In this document: one piece after another, positions 1 through 7,158 of the stretch
How positions within the stretch are numbered: position 1 is the stretch's first letter
How the letters are laid out: each line of letters begins with the position of its first letter
From: a virus
Reading direction: 5' to 3' (one strand)
Length of the DNA stretch: 40,543 nt
Virus record (IMG/VR): IMGVR_UViG_3300043436_001446
Span: 1-40,543 of that record
Made by a program: the position numbers and the translations under genes
Notes under the pieces: model-generated
What the model was told of the DNA's origin: nothing
Seen by the model: only the letters and a program-made list of their open reading frames with translations
Databases searched by the model: none

Positions 1-346
1 ATCTTGCGCAACCTAGCAGGAAAAGCTGCTGGGACTGCGGCAAACGTTGCAACCAAAGGCTTGGCTGGCGGAGTGGTGCAAGACATTATCTCAGCCAGTA
101 CAAATAGAGCTAAAGCCGCATCAGACTTACTATCTGACCCCGCACTTGCTCAAGCAATTCGACAAGGCGTTGAGGCTGGCTTTGTTAGCGGAAAAGCAAA
201 AGCAGCACGAATAGAGGCGGCAAACAAACTGCTGCAAAGAAGCAAGAAATACAACGCATGGGCTAACACTTTGTCTGACTCAGATAAAGCTAAACTTTCT
301 TCGGTCGGTGCTGTAAACTTTATCCTTGAAACTTCAGAAGAAGATG
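1..346. repeat. Terminal near-direct repeat, left copy
   Basis: These bases align without gaps to 40198-40543. By hand I count 13 substitutions, at positions 24, 33, 60, 90, 99, 105, 111, 138, 162, 174, 187, 195 and 219. Twelve are synonymous third-position changes and one (187, AGC to GGC) replaces Ser with Gly. Positions 220-346 are identical. The repeat lies inside the ejection protein gene. Confidence 0.95.
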
Positions 347-357
347 AGGCTAGATAA
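1..357 (+). CDS. C-terminal fragment of gp16-like DNA ejection protein
   Basis: This is the last 118 codons of a frame that is open at the window start, ending in TAA at 355-357. It has no start of its own. Its first 346 bases match 40198-40543, where the same reading frame is the 3' part of the gene beginning at 38455, so on a circular genome the two pieces form one 699-residue protein. The fragment is Ala/Lys-rich and alpha-helical looking, with a run of Gly/Ala near its start, as is common in virion proteins injected with DNA. The TAATG junction (stop 355-357, next ATG 357-359) couples it to the tail gene that follows. Assignment to the gp16 position is by gene order, because I cannot see a diagnostic catalytic motif. 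Confidence 0.8.
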   Translation: MLRNLAGKAAGTAANVATKGLAGGVVQDIISASTNRAKAASDLLSDPALAQAIRQGVEAGFVSGKAKAARIEAANKLLQRSKKYNAWANTLSDSDKAKLSSVGAVNFILETSEEDEAR

Positions 358-1238
358 TGCCAAGATACATATCACCACAAGTACAATACTTCGACTCTCT
401 AGGCGTGCCGCTAAACGCTGGCAAGTTGTTTTTCTATGAGCCGTCTACGCTTGTATTGAAAAACACTTACTCAGACAGCTCGCTTGCAGTGCCTAACACT
501 AATCCGGTGATTCTTGCTGTTAACGGCAGCCCATCGGTTGACATTTGGCTTAACGGCACCTATCGGGTAATTCTGAAGGATTCGCTTGATAACGTTATTT
601 GGGATAAAGACCCTGTTGGCGGCGACAACTCAGATAGAGTGCCGTGGACTAATTGGGTAAGCGGCATTACTTACGATACAGGTAACGTGGTCGTGGCATC
701 AAACGACCGCTACTACGTCGCTATTCAAGAGCCAAACCTTAATCGTGACCCAGTGTCATCACCAGCTTGGTGGTCTGAAATACGCTTGCTGCGCGTTTAC
801 AATGCCAGTGAAACATATCCAGCCAACACAGTGATTCAGGACACTAGCGGCTTTCTGTGGCGCTCAAAAGTGCTAACTGCTGGCGCTGCTCCGGTTTTAG
901 GCTCGGCGTTTTGGGAGCCTGCAATTGATGGCTTTGCTGCACTGTCTGACCAATCGACGATTACCAATATCGCTTCAGGTGCGTTGGCTAAGAATCGGTT
1001 TTACAGATTAACGGCTGCGGGCCCATTCACGTTACCGCTAGCATCAACAACCAATTCAGGCGACAAGATATTTATTGTTCATGACCCTGACGTAAATCCA
1101 ACAATCAACGCCTCAGGCGCTGACGTTATCAGATTTGGCACAACGTCACTTAGCGCGGCTGACTACACGGGGGTTGTGCTAAATGTCGGCTTTTCGTGTA
1201 TTTTTATATCAAACGGCACAAGATGGGAGCTTAACTAA
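357..1238 (+). CDS. Tail fibre / appendage protein with carbohydrate-binding-like repeats
   Basis: This 293-residue protein has an N-terminal domain (about 1-90) of the kind found at the virion end of many podovirus fibres: PQVQYFDSLGVPLNAGKLFF, then a YRVILKD segment and a WDKDPVGGD closing motif. Two following stretches (about 97-140 and 146-190) have the spacing of chitin-binding-like modules, with Tyr/Asp-Gly-Asn/Thr-Val and a terminal Trp (PAWW, AFWEPA). The C-terminal 100 residues are beta-rich. It probably serves as an adsorption fibre or adaptor on the tail. It starts in the TAATG overlap with the gene before and ends in another TAATG overlap, so it is translationally coupled on both sides. 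Confidence 0.7.
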   Translation: MPRYISPQVQYFDSLGVPLNAGKLFFYEPSTLVLKNTYSDSSLAVPNTNPVILAVNGSPSVDIWLNGTYRVILKDSLDNVIWDKDPVGGDNSDRVPWTNWVSGITYDTGNVVVASNDRYYVAIQEPNLNRDPVSSPAWWSEIRLLRVYNASETYPANTVIQDTSGFLWRSKVLTAGAAPVLGSAFWEPAIDGFAALSDQSTITNIASGALAKNRFYRLTAAGPFTLPLASTTNSGDKIFIVHDPDVNPTINASGADVIRFGTTSLSAADYTGVVLNVGFSCIFISNGTRWELN

Positions 1239-1666
1239 TGGCTGTTGCTAACTTAAAAAACTTACTAGGCGCTGGCGGCTCATCTATTGTGCTAAAGGCT
1301 GGGCAGAGCTTTAGCGCTCAATATGGCATCGGCGGCATCTCTACAGGCTCCCTAAACGTATCATCTCCAACACAGGTGATTGCACTTACGGGGCGGTGGG
1401 CTTTGACGTTTGTGCAAATCCAATGCGCTAACCCTTCAGTCGGAACGATGACGGCAACGCTAAACGTTGACGGCGTTAATGTGGTCAGCGGCGCATCAAC
1501 AGGCACAGGAACGCCAATTCCTTTCCTTGGAATGCAGCTTACGTCCGGCAGCATCAGCTCTGCACAGTCTCCGGTGATTATCTGCAATACGTCAATCACA
1601 CTGACTTTGCAGCGGTCAACTGCTGACACCGTTTCTGTTCAATACTGCGCATTGGCGATTGAATAA
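1238..1666 (+). CDS. Beta-rich putative tail-associated virion protein
   Basis: This 142-residue protein is rich in Ser, Thr, Gly and Val, with alternating hydrophobic residues suggesting a beta sandwich. It has no Cys-pair or catalytic motif that I recognise. It overlaps both neighbours by a single base (TAATG junctions at 1238 and 1666). Its place between a fibre-like gene and a conserved small tail-region gene suggests a minor tail or fibre-tip protein. The function is inferred from context only. Confidence 0.6.
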   Translation: MAVANLKNLLGAGGSSIVLKAGQSFSAQYGIGGISTGSLNVSSPTQVIALTGRWALTFVQIQCANPSVGTMTATLNVDGVNVVSGASTGTGTPIPFLGMQLTSGSISSAQSPVIICNTSITLTLQRSTADTVSVQYCALAIE

Positions 1667-1974
1667 TGGAGTTTATCCAATCGCAAGCGCATACCATCAA
1701 GCTTTTCGGAGCTAGTGATATGCGCATTACCAAATTAGGTTTTAAGCAGAGATTCAGCCAGGATGAAAGAATCGCAATCAGGACAGCATCGGCTGCGAAT
1801 CCTGTTGTGTTTGACTTCCAAGACTTGGTTGACTCTGCAACCTTCATTGACCTGTCGCGCAAAGACACTGTGGATGCAGTCAATGCGTTGGAGCAATTCG
1901 GATTGATTGCAGCAGGTCGGGCATCACAAATACTATCACCACCAGTCACGGAGCTTGAGAGATGGCGAGAGTAA
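1666..1974 (+). CDS. Conserved small phage protein of tail region
   Basis: This 102-residue protein has a pattern I recognise from small proteins encoded downstream of fibre genes in many phages: an ITKLGFKQRFSQDERIAI segment, a central FDFQDLVDSATFIDLSR segment, and a C-terminal LEQFGLIAAGRASQIL helix. The role of that family is not established. It overlaps the next gene by 13 nt (ATG 1962, stop 1974), which fits tight coupling in the tail/lysis operon. Confidence 0.7.
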   Translation: MEFIQSQAHTIKLFGASDMRITKLGFKQRFSQDERIAIRTASAANPVVFDFQDLVDSATFIDLSRKDTVDAVNALEQFGLIAAGRASQILSPPVTELERWRE

Positions 1975-2429
1975 AGATTATATTCGGGCGGTCTAGCAAG
2001 CTAGTTGGATTGCTGATTAGGTTTTTCGATATTAGCCCGTGGAGCCATGTTGCCATTTATGATGGTGGCGAATGGGTCTACGAGTCAGTTGGCATGCGTT
2101 ATCGCGGTCGGCTTGGTCGGCGCAAGGGCGTTATCAAGACGCATATTGATGACTTTAAAAACCGCTATTCGGCATGGCGGATTAGAGAAGTTGAGTGCTA
2201 TAACAAAGACCCGATTGCGGTATGTGAAAGAATGGTGTCAGACAAGGTAAAATACGACTTCCAAGCAACAATCGGCGCGCTGTGGATTGTGCGAGTTCTG
2301 CGCATTCACCTTGGCTCGCCTGATGCTCACAACTGCTCTGAGATGGTCAACGTTATCACTAATTCATTCCCTAACAAGTCAGGCGCTACAGTGTCAGACT
2401 TTTGGGCTATTGCGAGGCGCGTAGAATGA
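1962..2429 (+). CDS. Permuted NlpC/P60-type (YiiX-like) papain-fold hydrolase
   Basis: This 155-residue protein has the order expected of circularly permuted NlpC/P60 or LRAT-like enzymes: a His in SPWSHVAIYDGG (H29) first and the likely nucleophile Cys in AHNCSEMV (C125) later, with YDFQATIG just upstream of it. These enzymes cleave amide or ester bonds in peptidoglycan or lipids. Located between tail and lysis genes, it may help cell-wall penetration or lysis. Substrate is unknown. Its start overlaps the gene before by 13 nt, and its TGA overlaps the next ATG (ATGA at 2426-2429). Confidence 0.65.
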   Translation: MARVKIIFGRSSKLVGLLIRFFDISPWSHVAIYDGGEWVYESVGMRYRGRLGRRKGVIKTHIDDFKNRYSAWRIREVECYNKDPIAVCERMVSDKVKYDFQATIGALWIVRVLRIHLGSPDAHNCSEMVNVITNSFPNKSGATVSDFWAIARRVE

Positions 2430-2686
2430 TTGAATGGCTAGCAAGTATCACGGGCGAAGAATACTTAACAATGCAAGCTGTGGTTTATGGATTCATCCTT
2501 AAAATCGTGGCGTTCATGTTTGTGTCAGTGGCGCTAAACATCGCGCATCATGTCGGGCTGTTTATGCTTGGCGTTTACAAGCATGACTTGATGGAGACAA
2601 TCAATGGTGATTCCAAAGCTGCTGCACTGTACCACGGTTTGCGCTATCTCAGTTTCGCTATGGTTGCCGCTCTCATCTTCGGCTAG
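2426..2686 (+). CDS. Putative holin (two-TM membrane protein)
   Basis: This 86-residue protein starts at the ATG in the ATGA overlap (2426). It has two hydrophobic stretches (about residues 18-46 and 66-85) separated by a charged segment, MLGVYKHDLMETINGDSK. That size and topology suit a class II-type holin, and the next gene, overlapping it by 83 nt, is the endolysin. I see no family signature, so the holin call rests on position and hydrophobicity. A second holin candidate lies at 29122-29436. Confidence 0.55.
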   Translation: MIEWLASITGEEYLTMQAVVYGFILKIVAFMFVSVALNIAHHVGLFMLGVYKHDLMETINGDSKAAALYHGLRYLSFAMVAALIFG

Positions 2687-3173
2687 TCAATACGACCGAT
2701 TGATTGAGCGCAGTGCAAACACCTTCATGCCGTCAGTTGATTGGCGGCTATGGAGAGCGCAGATTAAAGCAGAAAGCGCATTCAAGCCAAATGCAGTGTC
2801 ACCTGTTGGCGCTCAGGGGTTGGCGCAAATCATGCCTGCAACGCTTAAAGAGATTGCCGAAAAGTCAGGCATTAAGGGAAGCGCATTTGACCCTGAAGTC
2901 AATCTGATGAGTGGAGCTTTTTACATGGCAAGAATGCGCAACACGTTTAAAGCGCCTCGGCCTGATTTTGAGCGGCACAACCTTGCGATGGCGTCTTACA
3001 ATGCAGGAAGCGGCAATATCATCAAGGCACAGCGCTTGGCTGGCAATCCTGCTGAATGGCAACCTGTTGCTGATAAACTACACTTAATAACTGGCAAGCA
3101 TGCGAAGGAAACACGAGACTATGTTACAAAAATACGCGCCTTTCATCGTGCTGATATTATGCTTGGCAACTAG
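2604..3173 (+). CDS. Endolysin, SLT-type lytic transglycosylase with N-terminal export signal
   Basis: This 189-residue protein carries the hallmarks of a soluble lytic transglycosylase: catalytic Glu in IKAESAF (E57), GLAQIMP (72-78) and AMASYNAG (128-135). Such enzymes cleave the MurNAc-GlcNAc bond in peptidoglycan with formation of a 1,6-anhydro product. Residues 1-28 form a hydrophobic signal or signal-anchor with an SSSAS end, suggesting Sec export. The start ATG at 2604 has GGAG eight bases upstream and lies inside the holin candidate gene, in another frame. Its 3' end overlaps the Rz-like gene. Confidence 0.88.
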   Translation: MVIPKLLHCTTVCAISVSLWLPLSSSASQYDRLIERSANTFMPSVDWRLWRAQIKAESAFKPNAVSPVGAQGLAQIMPATLKEIAEKSGIKGSAFDPEVNLMSGAFYMARMRNTFKAPRPDFERHNLAMASYNAGSGNIIKAQRLAGNPAEWQPVADKLHLITGKHAKETRDYVTKIRAFHRADIMLGN

Positions 3174-3621
3174 CTATGCAAGCCATTGGGTAACCAACAA
3201 CCATTGGCAGGCTAAATGGGCTGAGCGGGATGCTGCAGATGCGCTGCAAGTAGCACAAGCGCAAGCAATAGCGCGACAAACTGAGCAGAAATGGCGCGAC
3301 AAACAAGAGGTTATCAACAATGAATACAAAAAGCTACGCAGTGAAAAAGCTGATACTGACCGCAAGCTTGACGATATTGGTGAGCGCTTGCGCATCGCCT
3401 TGCAAAGTCGCACAAGTAGAGCCACTGAATATACCAGCCCTATCGCAGAGCGCGCAGCAGCCGCCACTGACAGACTTTTGCTTGCCGAGTTGTTCAGAAG
3501 CGCTGATGAAAGAGCGGGAGCGCTGGTTAAGCTTGTTGGAGAATCAAGACTAGCTGGGTTACAATGTCAAGCAGAATACGACGCATTGCGGGATAACTAT
3601 GCCAAGCAAACTAAGAGATAA
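3121..3621 (+). CDS. Rz-like inner-membrane spanin subunit
   Basis: This 166-residue protein has one N-terminal membrane segment (about residues 5-21) followed by a long charged helix rich in Ala, Gln, Arg and Lys predicted to form a coiled coil. This is the architecture of i-spanins, which fuse inner and outer membranes at the last lysis step. I chose the ATG at 3121 rather than an in-frame one 21 nt upstream because it puts the membrane segment at the N-terminus. It overlaps the endolysin 3' end by 53 nt and contains the complete Rz1-like gene in the +1 frame. Confidence 0.8.
   Translation: MLQKYAPFIVLILCLATSYASHWVTNNHWQAKWAERDAADALQVAQAQAIARQTEQKWRDKQEVINNEYKKLRSEKADTDRKLDDIGERLRIALQSRTSRATEYTSPIAERAAAATDRLLLAELFRSADERAGALVKLVGESRLAGLQCQAEYDALRDNYAKQTKR
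3320..3553 (+). CDS. Rz1-like outer-membrane lipoprotein spanin, nested in Rz
   Basis: This 77-residue protein is encoded wholly inside the Rz-like gene in a different frame. A short basic N-terminus and hydrophobic stretch lead to a lipobox, V-S-A-C with C24 as the lipidation site. A Pro/Gln-rich stretch follows (PLNIPALSQSAQQPPL). A lipoprotein of this size with prolines nested in Rz is the classic o-spanin arrangement. The start has GAGG about eight bases upstream. Its partner would be the Rz-like protein, bridging the periplasm. Confidence 0.8.
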   Translation: MNTKSYAVKKLILTASLTILVSACASPCKVAQVEPLNIPALSQSAQQPPLTDFCLPSCSEALMKERERWLSLLENQD

Positions 3622-3700
3622 TACTCCAACTCCGCTATCAGCTAAACAAGCGCTGATTAACGCTAGACGATACGCGCAGCGCTTGCGCGATAAGGGTTAA
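3599..3700 (+). CDS. Small basic protein of unknown function
   Basis: This 33-residue frame begins in the last codons of the Rz-like gene and ends three bases before the SGNH tail gene. It is rich in Arg and Lys (RRYAQRLRDKG end) and has no membrane segment. No strong Shine-Dalgarno is visible, but translation could be coupled to the overlapping Rz frame. It fills what would otherwise be an 82-base gap. I do not recognise it. Confidence 0.4.
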   Translation: MPSKLRDNTPTPLSAKQALINARRYAQRLRDKG

Positions 3701-3703
3701 GCC

Positions 3704-5059
3704 ATGACTACCAAAACACGTATAAACGGTAAGAATTATACTCAGATTCCTCGGTTGGTATCTGATGAGATTGTTTTAAAAGGAATACCAAATACTCCTG
3801 GCGCTCCTGCTGGTTATGGGGATTTGTCTGATGCGGTTAATGGGTTGATTGGCGTCTATAAAAACAGAGGGATGATAAAAGTTGGGGGGCAAGTCAGGGC
3901 CGTAGCTGGTGTTCAAAACTTTACACAGGCGACCACTGTTATTTTGCAGTCTCGGCCTGCTCGGGTTCGACTGCATCTTATCAACGTATCTTCATCAGCA
4001 ATCAGCGGCGTGAAGGCGTCTGTCGCTCCATCCGCAAATATCACAAATCCATTCGTGCCTAGCGGAACGGTTTCTGCTTTCAGGGCTTTCAATATAGCTA
4101 CGACTATCCCAGCGGCAGCCATACTTGTCGGCACAGATAATGTGGTGCAGTCTGAGATTGTTAGCGAATGGAAAGCGGTCAACCCTTTACCAAGAGCTGA
4201 TGGTGACGGATTTATATTGATGCTGCGAGTTTTCCAAGATGGTACGGCGGCAGTTGGAAATCGAATGAATGTTGGCGGATCTTCAAACACGACTGACGAA
4301 AAATACAAGGTAAGAACAGCTATTGCGTCAACGTCTGGTGATTTCACGTTAACATCCGCGACATTTACAGAGAATGGGTTTGCTAGTGGCTTTTGGTTGG
4401 AGGTTGATTATGAAACTCCAACCGCAAGCCTTCTGACTGTTGGCGACAGCATTATGGCCGGAGCAAACAGTGGGCCAGCGGCGACAGGCTCGACCGCTTA
4501 TGGTGCAGCGTTCATTGCTGTTCAGCAACTACAATCAGAGGGATATAAAATAGGATTTGCAAACGGCGGATTGTCTGGTGCGGCAGTTCATGGCTCTGGC
4601 ACAACGCTCCCTGATGTTGTTGCTGGTTACTTAGGTAACTTTTTAAACTACCTAGAAAAAGGTGCTAGGCCAACAATTGCGGCCTTTTGCCCTTGGAGTG
4701 TAAACAATTCAGGGACATACGCAGCAGATCAAGCCATTAGCGTTGCACAATCTATCGGTGTTTTTATTTCTGCATGTGAGCAGTTTGGTGTTATTCCGGC
4801 ATTGGTTACACCAGCGCCGCGCAATGGCCTGAACTCAACTGATGAAGGCTTTCGCAGGCAGTTTGTTCAGCAGATTAAGAGTTACTGCTTAAATAACAGA
4901 TGCTTGTTAATTGACAGGGATGCTGTCTATACAAACTATCTTGTAGACACTGGCGGCTATAAGCTTCCAGAGTGGTGCATTGATGACGTGCATCCAACAG
5001 AAGCTGGTCATGTAGCTGAATCGCTTGAATGGATTTCTGCGCTAAAGAAATTAGTCTAA
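3704..5059 (+). CDS. Tailspike-type protein with C-terminal SGNH esterase
   Basis: This 451-residue protein has three parts. Residues 1-50 match the N-terminus of the tailspike at 30243 at 30 of 50 positions without gaps and probably anchor the protein to the tail. Residues 60-240 are beta-rich and unrecognised. Residues 243-451 are an SGNH/GDSL hydrolase: VGDSIMAG with S249 as nucleophile and DDVHPTEAGH with D427 and H430 completing the triad. SGNH enzymes remove acetyl or acyl groups, here probably from host capsule or O-antigen. It lies after the lysis genes and just before a terminator, as a last gene of the late unit. Confidence 0.8.
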   Translation: MTTKTRINGKNYTQIPRLVSDEIVLKGIPNTPGAPAGYGDLSDAVNGLIGVYKNRGMIKVGGQVRAVAGVQNFTQATTVILQSRPARVRLHLINVSSSAISGVKASVAPSANITNPFVPSGTVSAFRAFNIATTIPAAAILVGTDNVVQSEIVSEWKAVNPLPRADGDGFILMLRVFQDGTAAVGNRMNVGGSSNTTDEKYKVRTAIASTSGDFTLTSATFTENGFASGFWLEVDYETPTASLLTVGDSIMAGANSGPAATGSTAYGAAFIAVQQLQSEGYKIGFANGGLSGAAVHGSGTTLPDVVAGYLGNFLNYLEKGARPTIAAFCPWSVNNSGTYAADQAISVAQSIGVFISACEQFGVIPALVTPAPRNGLNSTDEGFRRQFVQQIKSYCLNNRCLLIDRDAVYTNYLVDTGGYKLPEWCIDDVHPTEAGHVAESLEWISALKKLV

Positions 5060-5090
5060 AACAAAAAGCCCTCAACCGAGGGCTTTCATC
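5060..5090. terminator. Hairpin terminator between convergent transcription units
   Basis: A 9-bp perfect stem (5065-5073 with 5078-5086) closes an AACC loop. On the minus strand it is followed by TTTTTGTTTT, ideal for ending the leftward operon. On the plus strand the T-tract is only TTTC, so it should act more weakly for the rightward late unit. The 24 bases 5060-5083 recur exactly at 31606-31629, downstream of the other gene with the same anchor domain. Confidence 0.85.
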
Positions 5091-5104
5091 TTCCAGCCGC
5101 ACAG

Positions 5105-5551
5105 CTAAGAAGCCTTGCGGATGTTTTCGCGCATAATCCGTTTGCGATAATAATACGTATTGACAGTGATTCCAGCGCTTTCGCACGCTTCTGGAATGCT
5201 CATTTCTTTGAGTGCAATTAGGCTTTGAACCAATCGGACAGGCTTGAAGTCATTCGCATCTAACTTCTTTGTCGCCTCCCTTGTTAAACCCATGCTTTTT
5301 TTGACCATTTTCACATACCATGGAGAGCATTCGACTAAGCATGCAACATCATCAATGCTGTACTTAACATTACTTGTTAGTAGCGCGACGATTTTTTTGT
5401 GTATAACTTTTCTGTCCACAACAACCCCGTTTGCTTTCAGTATCTTCGAGATGGTGCGCGGCGTCGTGTCAAACTTGTATGCAATCGTCCTGATTGGCAG
5501 GTCGTTGTATAGCTGAATTATCAGCGGAATGTCTTCAGTTGTTGGTATCAT
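5105..5551 (-). CDS. DNA-binding-like protein with three HTH-type segments
   Basis: This 148-residue protein is last in the minus-strand small-gene operon. Three segments look like helix-turn-helix units: about 18-42 (IRTIAYKFDTTPRTISKILK), 62-88 (SIDDVACLVECSPWYVKMVK) and 115-137 (SIPEACESAGITVNTYYYRK). The last resembles the end of the upstream 66-residue protein. Repeated HTH segments suggest a sequence-specific DNA-binding or terminase-small-like role, but I cannot place it in a family. The ATG at 5551 is chosen because it makes an ATGA overlap with the gene before. Confidence 0.7.
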   Translation of the reverse strand: MIPTTEDIPLIIQLYNDLPIRTIAYKFDTTPRTISKILKANGVVVDRKVIHKKIVALLTSNVKYSIDDVACLVECSPWYVKMVKKSMGLTREATKKLDANDFKPVRLVQSLIALKEMSIPEACESAGITVNTYYYRKRIMRENIRKAS

Positions 5552-5748
5552 TTCTTTCTTCCATAGTAATCGTCTGTTGAAAGCTTTACGCTGCGGCAAG
5601 CTTCAGCCACGTTAAAGCCAATTCTCACAAGGTAAGACGCCATCATCTTTCTTTTTGCCATCGATGGTTTTATTGGCTTAAACTTTTTAGCTCTTAGCTT
5701 TGCGAAGTTTATTTTTGTAAAGCTTGGGATGGAGTCGATAGGGTTCAT
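5548..5748 (-). CDS. Small HTH-like protein, paralogue of next gene's C-terminus
   Basis: This 66-residue basic protein ends in NVAEACRSVKLSTDDYYGRK, which lines up with the C-terminal EACxS...YYxRK of the 148-residue protein encoded next; both also have an FKP(I/V) motif about 25 residues earlier. This suggests a duplicated HTH domain. It overlaps its neighbours on both sides by ATGA junctions. A regulatory or DNA-binding role is an inference. Confidence 0.6.
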   Translation of the reverse strand: MNPIDSIPSFTKINFAKLRAKKFKPIKPSMAKRKMMASYLVRIGFNVAEACRSVKLSTDDYYGRKK

Positions 5749-5876
5749 AACGAAACAACCAACAAGGCAATCGCAAAAACCAGCACAGCAGCAAGCATTG
5801 CATAAGACCTGATGAGCTGCTTGTAATACGCCTTGCGCTGTTGCTGGCGGGTAAGCCAGTAATTTGGTCTAATCAT
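5745..5876 (-). CDS. 43-residue membrane micropeptide
   Basis: The N-terminal half is strongly basic (TRQQQRKAYYKQLIRS) and the C-terminal half is one hydrophobic helix (about residues 25-43: MLAAVLVFAIALLVVSL). The start overlaps the previous stop by 8 nt, and the TGA overlaps the next ATG. This topology suggests an N-in membrane anchor. I do not recognise a family; support comes from the unbroken overlap chain on both sides. Confidence 0.55.
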   Translation of the reverse strand: MIRPNYWLTRQQQRKAYYKQLIRSYAMLAAVLVFAIALLVVSL

Positions 5877-5970
5877 TATTTTTATGCTCCAAGTTGTGTA
5901 TCAACTGCGCCACTCCGATGATGGCGGCGATTAGCGCTGCGAATAGCAGTAGACCTAGCCAGTTGTTCAT
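5869..5970 (-). CDS. 33-residue membrane micropeptide
   Basis: One N-terminal hydrophobic helix (about residues 3-24: WLGLLLFAALIAAIIGVAQL) is followed by a short polar tail ending in NLEHKNND. It begins in an ATGA overlap with the gene before and overlaps the next start by 8 nt. It is too short for a family assignment, but the hydrophobic pattern and overlaps argue that it is translated. Confidence 0.5.
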   Translation of the reverse strand: MNNWLGLLLFAALIAAIIGVAQLIHNLEHKNND

Positions 5971-6140
5971 GACCAAATCCACCATAAAACATAAGTAGGC
6001 CAAGCAACAATCAAAAAGCAAAACGACAAGACGATAAATAAATCAAACGGGTTGTTTATTCCTTGTCTATCAGACTTAAAAACTCCGCACAAGAAAAACA
6101 AAACTGTCAGTGTTAAATTAATTTTTAACAAAATATCCAT
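5967..6140 (-). CDS. 57-residue two-TM membrane peptide
   Basis: Two hydrophobic segments (about residues 3-20 and 34-56, the second rich in Trp, Phe and Val) flank a polar loop FKSDRQGINNPFD. The start overlaps the upstream TAA by one base (TAATG), and the end makes an ATGA overlap. The function is unknown; an inner-membrane location is likely. Confidence 0.5.
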   Translation of the reverse strand: MDILLKINLTLTVLFFLCGVFKSDRQGINNPFDLFIVLSFCFLIVAWPTYVLWWIWS

Positions 6141-6325
6141 TACGCTTCCTCCAATAATCTCACGACCTTCGCCGCCTTATGATGAACAAAGTCACCGTTA
6201 ACCAATGCAAAGCCATTTGCACAAGGTCTTGCTGCCACTTCTTTCTGCGTAGCTCTAATCCTAATCAACACAGGCTTCGGCTTGTACGCGGGTTTTATTT
6301 CAAATACTGCGCTTGGGTTAATCAT
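6140..6325 (-). CDS. Small basic hypothetical protein
   Basis: This 61-residue soluble protein starts at the ATG at 6325, inside an ATGA overlap. A GTG one codon upstream is less likely. It has a beta-like N-terminal segment (KPAYKPKPVLIRIRA) and a C-terminal helix (KAAKVVRLLEEA). No family is recognised. It sits mid-chain in the overlapping minus-strand operon. Confidence 0.55.
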   Translation of the reverse strand: MINPSAVFEIKPAYKPKPVLIRIRATQKEVAARPCANGFALVNGDFVHHKAAKVVRLLEEA

Positions 6326-6507
6326 CACAGCACCCTTAGCACAGAATATGGCGCGTCCACGTGTTCTATCTCCATATCATCAGGCAGCGCGTTGTGGCGC
6401 TCTAGGTCTGCTCTGACGTCGTATGTGCAACGTAATACCGTTGGCAAGTGCATGTGCGTTAGGGTGTATTCTTCTATGGCTTGGTTTAAATGGTGCTTGA
6501 TGTTCAT
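6325..6507 (-). CDS. Small hypothetical protein
   Basis: This 60-residue soluble protein is rich in His and acidic residues (NIKHHLNQAIEEY at the start, DDMEIEHVDAPY near the end). It has ATGA overlaps with both neighbours. No motif or family is recognised. Confidence 0.55.
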   Translation of the reverse strand: MNIKHHLNQAIEEYTLTHMHLPTVLRCTYDVRADLERHNALPDDMEIEHVDAPYSVLRVL

Positions 6508-6836
6508 AACTTAGCTCCAATTTCTGCGGCTGCTCTGACTATTGCGCGGCGTGTTGCGGCGTATGGGTCGGAATCGTGTTGAACGCTGTCAGTTTCAGGA
6601 CCAAGCAAGACGCACGCAGTTTTGCCGTTGTTAATATCAACGAGGGCGCTTAGCTTAACCGCCAACCTAAGCGCATCGCCGTCGTCATTAAGCGGATTAA
6701 AAGAATCAATCGGCTTTTGGTGTTCGCTCAATCTGTATGTAAAACCACTGCAATCTTCATATTCATGGTCTAAAACAGTGATTCCCGCAGCCTTAGCCGC
6801 CAACTCAAGCAGCTCCTTATCTGTGCGCTGTGTCAT
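6504..6836 (-). CDS. Phage ABA-sandwich (DUF2591-like) protein
   Basis: This 110-residue protein shows the pattern of a widespread small phage family: LLELAAKAAGI near the start, FNPLNDDGDALRLAVKL in the middle and ATRRAIVRAAAEIG at the end. The family is known as the phage ABA sandwich domain or DUF2591; its biochemical role is unknown. I placed the start at 6836, five codons downstream of the longest frame, because that ATG makes the ATGA junction with the previous stop. Confidence 0.75.
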   Translation of the reverse strand: MTQRTDKELLELAAKAAGITVLDHEYEDCSGFTYRLSEHQKPIDSFNPLNDDGDALRLAVKLSALVDINNGKTACVLLGPETDSVQHDSDPYAATRRAIVRAAAEIGAKL

Positions 6837-7060
6837 ACCATCAACTCCCAAGCATCAATCCGCTTTTGCGCCAGATTTAAAACTTCTGCAACTGCTGGCT
6901 TTGATTGCGCCATCGCATTTAGTGCGTTTTCGCCATAGCTCAACTGCATGTCGAAATTAAAGCGACCTTGCTCACACATCCAATCTGTTGCCGCGTAAAG
7001 TTGCAAGCGGTCTTGCGCTGCGATTACGCTGGTTTTGGCTTCTAACAGAAACTTGCTCAT
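6833..7060 (-). CDS. Small helical hypothetical protein
   Basis: This 75-residue protein is mostly helical by composition (LLEAKTSVIAAQDRLQLYAA at the start, PAVAEVLNLAQKRIDAWELM at the end). The ATG at 7060 overlaps the upstream TGA. It is not recognised, and there is no membrane segment. Confidence 0.55.
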   Translation of the reverse strand: MSKFLLEAKTSVIAAQDRLQLYAATDWMCEQGRFNFDMQLSYGENALNAMAQSKPAVAEVLNLAQKRIDAWELMV

Positions 7061-7158
7061 AACACCGCCCACCAAATAAAAAGGCTAACAGCAACACAGC
7101 CAAGCCAGAAGGATGCAAAGGCTAAACGCTCTGCGGTTGATTTATCGTCGTATCTCAT
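7057..7158 (-). CDS. 33-residue membrane micropeptide
   Basis: A short charged N-terminus (MRYDDKSTAERL) leads into one C-terminal hydrophobic helix (about residues 13-33, FASFWLGCVAVSLFIWWAVL). Both ends make ATGA overlaps (start 7158, stop 7057-7059). Its topology resembles the other tail-anchored peptides of this operon. No family is recognised. Confidence 0.5.
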   Translation of the reverse strand: MRYDDKSTAERLAFASFWLGCVAVSLFIWWAVL

